DNA from: Candidatus Rokuibacteriota bacterium
Lineage (GTDB): Bacteria > Methylomirabilota > Methylomirabilia > Rokubacteriales > CSP1-6
NCBI GenBank assembly: GCA_003220345.1
Contig: QHSC01000117.1
Location: 1 to 38,753, forward strand
Direction of reading: 5' to 3'
Length of the DNA: 38,753 nucleotides
Shown: positions 32,742 through 38,753 of the stretch, in pieces
Layout of the letters: the number at the start of each line of letters is the position of its first letter
Position numbering within the stretch: position 1 is the stretch's first letter
The notes under the pieces: model-generated
What the model was told of the DNA's origin: nothing
What the model saw: the letters and a program-made list of their open reading frames with translations, nothing else
Database searches by the model: none
Translations under genes and position numbers: made by a program

Positions 32742-34268
32742 CTACCGCTCGGGTGACCCCCCGCCCCCGGCGAGGCGCTCCGCGCGCAGCGCCGTCCGAC
32801 GCACCTTTCCATCGTCCCCGCGCAGAGGCGCCGTCACGAACTCGTAGGTGCGGGGCCGCTTGTACGTCGCCAGTCGCGAACGCAGGAACTCGTCGAGCGC
32901 CGGGCCCGTGACCGGCTCGACGGCCTGCACGATCGCGTGCACCGCGTTGCCATAGTCATCGTCGGGCAGCCCGATCACGCACGACGACGTCACCTTGGGG
33001 TGCTCGTCGAGGGCTGCCTCGACTTCGGCGGGATACACATTCGCGCCGCCGACCAGGATCATGTCGGTGTCGCGGTCGCTGAGATAGATGTAGCCGTCCT
33101 CGTCCATCCGGCCCATGTCGCCGAGCGACTCCCAGCCCCCCGGACGCGACTTCGCAGAGGCCCCGACGTACCGGTAGGGCGGCGGAGCGCTCTCGCCACG
33201 ACGCATCCAGATCTCACCGACCTGGCCCGGCGGCAGCTCGTTCCCGTCGGCGTCGAGCACCCGCATCTCGCCGAGGACGGGGCGCCCGACCGAGCCCCGG
33301 CGCTCGAGCCATTCGCTGCCCGTGATGACGGTGAAGGACTGCGCCTCCGTTCCTCCGTAGAGCTCGAGGATGCGCTCGGCGCCCAGCCAGTCGATCCAGG
33401 CTTCCTTGAGCCAGATGGGGCACGGGGCGGCCATGTGAAACACCACGTGAAGGCTCGACAGATCGTGTCGCGTGCGCTCGGCCTCGGGGAGTCGCCAGAT
33501 GCGGTGCATCATCGTCGGCACCGCGTACATCCAGTCGACCTGGTGCTGCTCGATGAGAGCGAGTGCGACCGGAGGGTCGAATCGCGGCATGACCACGAGA
33601 TGGTTGCCGCTCAGCAGCGCGAGCACGGAGGTCATGAAAGGGCCATTGTGGTAGAGGGGCCCGGTCACCAGGTGTACGCCGTCCTGCGGCACCCGCAGCA
33701 CGGTCGCGAACCCCATGACTCCCTCCCACGTGGCCGGCTGTGTGGCGATGATGAGCTTCGGCCGCCCCGTGCTCCCGCCGGAGGTGGGCGCCTTGAATGA
33801 CGCGCCGATCACCTCGGGCAGCGGGTCCGACGGCAGCGAGGAGTCCGGCTCGAACCTCGCGGGGACGGTCGTCCGGCCGGGTGCCTCCGACGGGTCGACG
33901 CCGACCACGAGTGAGGGGTTGGCAAGATCGATGATCGCGCTTCGTTCCGCGGCGGGCAGTCGGGACGAGATCGGCTGCGGCGTCGCGCCAAGCTTCCAGG
34001 CGGCGATCGTCGCCTCGAAGAAGCCGATCCCGTTGGGCAGGCCTATGGTGACGAACGAGTCGCGGATCACGCCGAGATCGCGGTAGGCGCGGGCCAGACG
34101 GTTCGTCCGCGATTCGAGCTCGGCTCGCGAGACCGACTCCCCGGCGCACGAGATGGCCGGCCGAGTTGGGTCCGCCTGCGCGAGCCGTCCCACCAGGACA
34201 CCGAGCGGCGTCTCGTCGCCCGTGGGCCCAGGGAGGCGCTCGGAACCGTTCGGCTCGGTCTTCGCCAT
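32742..34268 (-). CDS. AMP-binding (acyl-CoA synthetase/ligase-like) enzyme
   Basis: The 508-residue protein has the ANL superfamily order: PTSGGSTGRPKLI (phosphate loop), LYGGTEAQ (A5-type motif), MGRMDEDGYIYLSDRDTDMILVGGANVYPAEVEAALDEHP (hinge and C-terminal motif) and DDGKVRRTALRAE with the C-terminal Lys. It should adenylate a carboxylic acid and probably form its CoA thioester; substrate unknown. I chose ATG 34268 because it precedes the domain; an in-frame ATG at 34298 would add 10 residues. There is no strong ribosome-binding site for either. It diverges from the enoyl-CoA hydratase gene, a natural partner in fatty or aromatic acid degradation. Confidence 0.87.
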   Translation of the reverse strand: MAKTEPNGSERLPGPTGDETPLGVLVGRLAQADPTRPAISCAGESVSRAELESRTNRLARAYRDLGVIRDSFVTIGLPNGIGFFEATIAAWKLGATPQPISSRLPAAERSAIIDLANPSLVVGVDPSEAPGRTTVPARFEPDSSLPSDPLPEVIGASFKAPTSGGSTGRPKLIIATQPATWEGVMGFATVLRVPQDGVHLVTGPLYHNGPFMTSVLALLSGNHLVVMPRFDPPVALALIEQHQVDWMYAVPTMMHRIWRLPEAERTRHDLSSLHVVFHMAAPCPIWLKEAWIDWLGAERILELYGGTEAQSFTVITGSEWLERRGSVGRPVLGEMRVLDADGNELPPGQVGEIWMRRGESAPPPYRYVGASAKSRPGGWESLGDMGRMDEDGYIYLSDRDTDMILVGGANVYPAEVEAALDEHPKVTSSCVIGLPDDDYGNAVHAIVQAVEPVTGPALDEFLRSRLATYKRPRTYEFVTAPLRGDDGKVRRTALRAERLAGGGGSPER

Positions 34269-34386
34269 GGCGGGGACAGTAGCATGCACGTTGCCCATGC
34301 GGCAGCGGGTCGCCGCGCGGCGGATCGTCCCCCTCTGCGCGCGCTGGCCGGTGAGTGGCGCGCGAGCCCGCGAACCTCGCGCAGGC

Positions 34387-34415
34387 TTGTGCTTTGTCGC
34401 CGGCCCCGCTACCCT
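34387..34415 (+). promoter_or_regulatory. Possible promoter for the enoyl-CoA hydratase gene
   Basis: TTGTGC (34387-34392) and TACCCT (34410-34415) are 17 nt apart and about 48 nt before the start codon. The match is partial and might be chance in this composition. Confidence 0.3.
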
Positions 34416-34462
34416 ACGGCCATATGGCGTAGGACATGACCCCGCATCACCTGGAGACAACC

Positions 34463-35257
34463 ATGAGCCAGGAAGCACCCCTCCTCCTCGAGAAGGACGG
34501 ACCGATCGGCTGGATCATCTTCAACCGGCCGGAGAAGCGAAACGCCGTGGGCTTCGAGACGTGGCAGCTCATGCCCGACTACGTCAAGGAACTGGTCGCC
34601 GACGACGCCATCCGCGTGGTCATCCTGCGCGGGGCCGGCGATCAGGCCTTCGTGGCGGGCGCCGACATCTCGCAGTTCAAGGACCGGCGAAAGAACATGG
34701 ACGACGAGGAGGAATACCGGAAGGTCAACGCGCGCGGGCAGGACGCGCTCGCCACCCTGCCCAAGCCCCTTCTGGCCATGATTCACGGCTACTGCGTGGG
34801 CGGCGGGGTCGGCATCACGCTGAACTGCGACATGCGGATCGCTTCCGATGAGGCGCGCTTCGGGATTCCCGCGGCGCGGCTAGGCCTCGGCTACCACTAC
34901 CACGGCATGGAAAAGCTGATGAGCCTGATCGGGCCGTCGTACACGAAGGAGATCTTCTTCACCGCGCGCACCGACTGGAGCGCCCAGGACGCCCTCCGCA
35001 TGGGGCTGGTGAACCACGTGGTGCCCAAGGCGGAGCTGGAGACCTTCACGCGGGACTATGCCGTCAAGATCTCGCGCAACGCGCCCCTGACCATCCGCTC
35101 CGCCAAGGCCACCGTGGAGCAGCTCGTCAAGCCGGCTGCCCAGCGCGATCTGGCCCTGCTCGACAAGCTGATCGCCGACTGCTTCAACAGCCAGGACTAC
35201 CAGGAGGGCGTCAAGGCCTTCGCCGAGAAGCGCCGCCCCCAGTTCCAGGGGCGCTGA
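34463..35257 (+). CDS. Enoyl-CoA hydratase/isomerase family protein
   Basis: The 264-residue protein has the crotonase pattern: IIFNRPEKRNAVGFETW, VAGADISQF (first oxyanion strand), MIHGYCVGGGVGITLNCDMRIASDEARFGIPAARLGLG with the second oxyanion loop. Crotonases hydrate or isomerise CoA thioesters. The usual catalytic Glu positions cannot be assigned surely by eye. I chose ATG 34463, with GGAGA upstream; the open frame from 34436 adds 9 residues without a ribosome-binding site. It diverges from the acyl-CoA ligase and converges, 3 nt apart, with the zinc dehydrogenase. Confidence 0.87.
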   Translation: MSQEAPLLLEKDGPIGWIIFNRPEKRNAVGFETWQLMPDYVKELVADDAIRVVILRGAGDQAFVAGADISQFKDRRKNMDDEEEYRKVNARGQDALATLPKPLLAMIHGYCVGGGVGITLNCDMRIASDEARFGIPAARLGLGYHYHGMEKLMSLIGPSYTKEIFFTARTDWSAQDALRMGLVNHVVPKAELETFTRDYAVKISRNAPLTIRSAKATVEQLVKPAAQRDLALLDKLIADCFNSQDYQEGVKAFAEKRRPQFQGR

Positions 35258-35260
35258 GGC

Positions 35261-36394
35261 TCACATCGCGATGGCCGCGCGCGAGATCTTCTCGTGCGGC
35301 GCGCCCTGGCGCTGCATCCAGTCCGCCTGCTGGAAGCCTTCGGAGATGCGCTCGAGGGGAAACACGTGGGAGATGAGCCGCTCGAAGGGAAATCGCGTGA
35401 GGTTGCGCCGAAGGAAAGCGAGCGACTGCTCGAGGGCCCACGGGGAGTAGTTGGAGGTGGCCACGAGCCGCGAGTTGCCGCGGACGAGGGCGGTGGCGTC
35501 GTAGCTGAAGATGTTGCCGGGCGCGATGCTGCCCACCTCGAGATAGCAGCCGCCCCCCCGCAGCATCCGTAGCCCTTCCGGAATGACCTCGGGATAGCCG
35601 ACCAGGTCGGCGACCACGTCCGCGCCGAACCCCCCCGTCAGCTCCTTGACCGCCTCCACGCGCCGGTCCGCCGTGGGGAGCTCGGTGGCGCTCAGCGTGT
35701 GGTCGGCGCCGAAGGCGCGGGCCAGCTCCAGCCGCTCGGGCAGCCGGTCGATCACGATGATCTTGTCCGCGCCCATGTCGCGCGCCACTGCCACCGCGTT
35801 GATGCCGAGCCCGCCCGCGCCCTGGATCACCACCGCGTGCCCCGCGCGGAGCCCCGCGCGCCGCAGACCGTAGAGCACCTGGGAGAGCGCGCAGTTGGTG
35901 GGCGTGGCGATGTCGTCCGAGATCTCGTCGGGGATCTTGAAGACGAAGTGGCCGGGCCGCAGGTAGTAGTACTCGCCGTACGCGTTGTTGAAGTAGGGCG
36001 GCGTGCCCGCCACCCGGTTGGGGCGGGCCTTGCGCGGGCAGCTCCCCATCTCGTCGTGCAGGCACACGGGGCAGCGCCCGCACGGGAAGAAGTAGAGATA
36101 CGTCACGCGATCGCCCTCGCGGAGGGGCTGGCCCATGGAGTCCGTGGTCACCCCCGCGCCCAGCTTGTCGACGCGCCCGCACATCTCGTGTCCGAAGGTG
36201 AGATCCTGCGGGCTCGCCCCGTAGATCTCCTTCATCTCGCCTCGCCAGATGTGCAGGTCGGAGCCGCACACGCCCGCGCGCGAGAGCCGCACGAGAATGG
36301 CGCCCGCCTCGACCTCCGGCACCGGATACTCGCGCAGCTCGAACTCGCCACCGTACGCCTTGAGTACCGCCACGCGTCCTTTCTTGCGTGACAT
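35261..36394 (-). CDS. Zinc-dependent alcohol dehydrogenase (MDR family)
   Basis: The 377-residue protein has the catalytic-zinc part (AGVCGSDLHIW, FGHEMCGRVD), a structural-zinc loop with Cys-x2-Cys-x2-Cys-x7-Cys (CGRCPVC...GSC, about 103-117), a coenzyme fold with GAGGLGINAVAVARDMGADK, and normal MDR length. It oxidises or reduces an alcohol or sugar with NAD(P). It starts at ATG 36394, overlapping the M20 peptidase stop (ATGA), so the two are one operon. The open frame upstream is shadow of the M20 gene. Confidence 0.9.
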   Translation of the reverse strand: MSRKKGRVAVLKAYGGEFELREYPVPEVEAGAILVRLSRAGVCGSDLHIWRGEMKEIYGASPQDLTFGHEMCGRVDKLGAGVTTDSMGQPLREGDRVTYLYFFPCGRCPVCLHDEMGSCPRKARPNRVAGTPPYFNNAYGEYYYLRPGHFVFKIPDEISDDIATPTNCALSQVLYGLRRAGLRAGHAVVIQGAGGLGINAVAVARDMGADKIIVIDRLPERLELARAFGADHTLSATELPTADRRVEAVKELTGGFGADVVADLVGYPEVIPEGLRMLRGGGCYLEVGSIAPGNIFSYDATALVRGNSRLVATSNYSPWALEQSLAFLRRNLTRFPFERLISHVFPLERISEGFQQADWMQRQGAPHEKISRAAIAM

Positions 36395-37737
36395 CAGGCC
36401 AGGAAGTCCCGGCACAGGGCCTCCCACATCATGGTGGAGAGCTTCAGGCTCTCCGTGTCGACGCGCTCGTTGTGGCCGTGGAACATGACCGGATACTCCG
36501 TGTGCGGGATGCGCAGCGAGTGCAAGCCGAAGCCGTAGGCGGGAATGTTTCGCCAGCGGAAGAACTTGCCGTCGGTGCCGCCCGTGGTCAGCCGCGGAAC
36601 CACGCGGCTTCCGGGCAGGAGCTTTTCCGCGATTCGCTTCACGGAGTCGAAGAGCGGCGTATCCGGCGAGCTGAGCGATCCCGGCTCGGCGCGCCCATGC
36701 GTGATCGTCACGCGGGGTGCCAGCTCTCCGAGGGCTTCCGCGAGCATCGCATCGACTTCCTCCGGCGTCACGCCCGGCAAGGCGCGGATATCCACGTCGA
36801 TCTCGACACGGTCGGGGATGACGTTGGTCTTCACGCCGCCGCGAATGACGTTGGGCGAGAAGGTGGTATGGGTGCAGGCGTGCGCCTCCCGCGCCAGGGA
36901 CAGGTTGTCCAGCTCGCGCGCCGACTCGAGGACACGGTCGGCATCGGTGAGGCCGCGCGTGAGCTCGGGGCCGAGCTCGAGGGCTTCCACGTAGCGGCGC
37001 CACACGTCGAAGATCCGCGCCTTGGGTTGATAGCTGCCGATCCGGCGCACCACTTCCGCCGCCGTCATCAGCGCGTTGTCGGTGCGGAAGGGGCGCGAGC
37101 CATGACCGGGGGTGCCGGCCACGGTGAGGCGCCGCCAGTTCGCGCCCTTCTCGCCCACCCCCAGGGTCAGGACGTGGCCGGTGCTCGTGGGGATGGGCAC
37201 GCCGCCGTTCTCGGTGATGACGTAATCGGTCTTGACCGCGTCGGGCTCGCGCTCCACCAGGTGGCCGGCGCCGTGGGTGCCCCCTGCCTCCTCGTCGGCC
37301 ACGGCCAGATAGATGAGCGTGCCCCGCGGGCGAAAGTCGCTCCGGGCGAGCCGGCGCGTGGCCACGGCCATGGTCGCGGTGAGGTTGAGCATGTCGATGG
37401 CCCCGCGTCCCCACACGATGCCGTCCTCGAGCTCGCCCCCGAAGGGATCGCGCCGCCAGCCATCCGGGCTCACGGGGACGACATCGGTGTGGCCCATGAG
37501 GAGGAGCCGCGGGGCCGACGGATCGGAGCCCTCGAGGCGGACGATGAGGCTCTCACGTCCCGGCTTCGACGTGTACTTCTCGCACGACACGCCCGAGCCG
37601 GCGAAGTAGTCCTCGAGGGCGGCCACGTTTCGCGTCTCCTGGCCCGATCCGACCGTGCCGTCGTTGACGCACTTGTTCCGGATGAGCGTCCGCAGGAGCT
37701 CGGTGGCTTCCGTCTCGATGGCGCGTCCATCACTCAT
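36394..37737 (-). CDS. M20-family metallopeptidase/amidohydrolase (ArgE/DapE/CPG2-type)
   Basis: The 447-residue protein shows the M20 order: LLLMGHTDVVPV (metal His/Asp), GRGAIDMLNLTATM (bridging Asp), VADEEAGGTHGAGHL (catalytic Glu-Glu), the dimerisation domain, and HGHNERV with the last metal His. These zinc enzymes deacylate N-acyl amino acids or cleave small peptides or carbamates. GAGGAGAG precedes ATG 37737; the open frame upstream to 37890 has no good site. The downstream ADH overlaps by 1 nt, suggesting that the hydrolysis product is then oxidised; this is inference. Confidence 0.88.
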   Translation of the reverse strand: MSDGRAIETEATELLRTLIRNKCVNDGTVGSGQETRNVAALEDYFAGSGVSCEKYTSKPGRESLIVRLEGSDPSAPRLLLMGHTDVVPVSPDGWRRDPFGGELEDGIVWGRGAIDMLNLTATMAVATRRLARSDFRPRGTLIYLAVADEEAGGTHGAGHLVEREPDAVKTDYVITENGGVPIPTSTGHVLTLGVGEKGANWRRLTVAGTPGHGSRPFRTDNALMTAAEVVRRIGSYQPKARIFDVWRRYVEALELGPELTRGLTDADRVLESARELDNLSLAREAHACTHTTFSPNVIRGGVKTNVIPDRVEIDVDIRALPGVTPEEVDAMLAEALGELAPRVTITHGRAEPGSLSSPDTPLFDSVKRIAEKLLPGSRVVPRLTTGGTDGKFFRWRNIPAYGFGLHSLRIPHTEYPVMFHGHNERVDTESLKLSTMMWEALCRDFLA

Positions 37738-37772
37738 GAGAGTCTCTCCTCGTGTGCATGCCCGGCCCTGTC

Positions 37773-38243
37773 CTACTCGATGCTCGGTCCCGTGCCTGCA
37801 CGAGCCCGCGAATCGAGATAGAGGGTCAGTGTTTCGCCGTGATCGAAGGCCAGCGAGTCCATGGGCGGCAAGTGCTCGATGGGAATCCATTCGACGGCCG
37901 TCGACTCGGCGTCGGGCTCGCCTACCTTGTGATGCGGTGTGATGATGAAGTCGAAGGCGACGTTCTGACGATCTTCATGCGGGCGATCCGGTCTCGAGTT
38001 GACTCGCAGGAGGCTGGCCACCGCTCCCTCCCACCCGGTCTCTTCTCGCAGCTCGCGCAGGACGCCCTGACTCAGCGTCTCGTCTCGGTCCAGAAAGCCT
38101 CCCGGCAGTCCCCACTTGCCGCCTTCCATCAGATGCGCCGCGCGTCGCACCAGGAGGAGGGCGCCGTTCTTCTCCACCACGGCATGGACGACCACGTGAC
38201 GGAGCAAGGCGCGCGTGCCACTCTCGAAGAAGCAGTGGATCAT
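37773..38243 (-). CDS. Nudix hydrolase
   Basis: The 156-residue protein has a complete Nudix box, G49-x5-E55-x7-REL-REETGW (49-71), in GGFLDRDETLSQGVLRELREE. Nudix enzymes hydrolyse nucleoside diphosphates linked to another group, using Mg2+ or Mn2+. The substrate is unknown; LVRRAAHLMEGGKWGLPGG is typical of ADP-ribose or NTP-type members. It precedes the M20-ADH pair by 35 nt on the same strand and might be co-transcribed. The start is ATG 38243 without a clear ribosome-binding site. Confidence 0.87.
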   Translation of the reverse strand: MIHCFFESGTRALLRHVVVHAVVEKNGALLLVRRAAHLMEGGKWGLPGGFLDRDETLSQGVLRELREETGWEGAVASLLRVNSRPDRPHEDRQNVAFDFIITPHHKVGEPDAESTAVEWIPIEHLPPMDSLAFDHGETLTLYLDSRARAGTGPSIE

Positions 38244-38306
38244 CTGAGGCGGGCCGGGGGCCGGGGGCGAGAGCTCAGCCGGCGGCCTGGCCTCTGGGCG
38301 GTCAGG

Positions 38307-38753
38307 TCACTTCGAGGCAAAGACTTCCTTGAGCAGTGCCGTCGTGCGGGCCGCCGGATTCGTCCGGATCTGCCGCTCCTGCTCGCCCACGACGTGGAAG
38401 AGGCCGTCCAGCGCCTTGCCGACCACGTAGTCGTCGACGTCGAAGGTCTGGCTCTGCGCGAAGGGAATGGCCTCGAAGCGCCCCATCAGCTCCTTGTACT
38501 TGCGGACGACTCCGACTTCCCCCATGGTGCGATCCACGACGGGCTTGAAGGCCGCCGTGAGCTTGTCCGTCGTCGTGCGCTTGAAGAAGTCCGTGGCCGC
38601 GGTGTCTCCGCCGCCCAGGATCTTCTGGGCGTCGTCGAAGGTCATGGCGCCGATGGCGTCCCAGAAGATCTTCTTGGCCGCGGGCGCGGCCTTCTCCGCC
38701 GCTCGATTCATGCTCAGCACGAACTCATCGACCTTGGGGCCGTAGCCCACGAC
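38307..38753 (-). CDS. DUF4197 family protein, 5' end outside window
   Basis: The frame is open to the right edge and ends at 38307. The visible 148 residues ([56 protein letters not shown]... ending LLKEVFASK) match the C-terminal two-thirds of DUF4197 proteins, which are exported and helical, of about 230 residues and unknown function. The signal peptide would lie beyond the window. A GTG at 38750 is probably an internal codon. Confidence 0.85.
   Translation of the reverse strand, partial: VVGYGPKVDEFVLSMNRAAEKAAPAAKKIFWDAIGAMTFDDAQKILGGGDTAATDFFKRTTTDKLTAAFKPVVDRTMGEVGVVRKYKELMGRFEAIPFAQSQTFDVDDYVVGKALDGLFHVVGEQERQIRTNPAARTTALLKEVFASK

Overview
This is a high-GC bacterial chromosome segment with densely packed, often overlapping genes and frequent GTG starts. 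It encodes five LLM-class (luciferase-like, flavin/F420-type) oxidoreductases, many substrate-binding transporters, amidohydrolases, CoA-type enzymes and one PEP-CTERM protein. This mix resembles uncultivated soil or sediment lineages such as Candidatus Rokubacteria (Methylomirabilota). That assignment is inference from gene content and composition, not from a marker gene. I saw no rRNA, tRNA, CRISPR array, prophage or transposase.

Layout. 1-3297: a truncated family-5 substrate-binding protein (SBP), a PEP-CTERM protein and a small secreted protein, all on the minus strand. 3298-10210 (plus): MmgE/PrpD (broken), LLM, SBP, FAH-family hydrolase, LLM, alpha/beta hydrolase (broken). 10307-17892 (minus), in transcription order: SelW-like selenoprotein, VOC protein, LLM, OsmC-like selenoprotein, SBP (broken), then an iron(III)-type ABC transporter (SBP, fused permease, ATPase). 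18106-28400 (plus): a hypothetical gene, a complete branched-chain-amino-acid-type (Liv) ABC transporter, then LLM, hydrolase, LLM, amidohydrolase and SDR. This reads as an uptake-plus-catabolism operon for an unidentified organic substrate. 28435-38753: amidohydrolase (minus), NTF2-like protein, Tex30-like hydrolase, a small protein with a patatin lipoprotein, acyl-CoA-ligase-like enzyme (minus), enoyl-CoA hydratase, zinc alcohol dehydrogenase with M20 peptidase (minus), Nudix (minus) and a DUF4197 protein cut by the window edge.

The most interesting result is a pair of probable selenoproteins in one operon, hidden from ordinary gene calling because each has an in-frame TGA. At 17892-17602 (minus) a SelW/Rdx protein has a C-V-V-TGA motif exactly where the family has CxxU/CxxC. 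At 16312-15923 (minus) an OsmC/Ohr-family protein has TGA exactly at the peroxidatic cysteine. Both TGA codons are followed by a GC-rich stem-loop whose small apical loop starts 21-22 nt after the TGA and has a G in its first two positions, as expected for a bacterial SECIS. A VOC protein and an LLM oxidoreductase lie between them, so the unit looks like a redox or detoxification operon. Its promoter region shares an outward-facing 13-bp box with the divergent gene at 18106.

Three genes (MmgE/PrpD, an alpha/beta hydrolase, an SBP) are broken by single discrete indels at short sequence similarities, and a 3'-terminal fragment of an FAH gene lies at 14249-14305. These may reflect decay of duplicated modules or a mixed-strain metagenome assembly.
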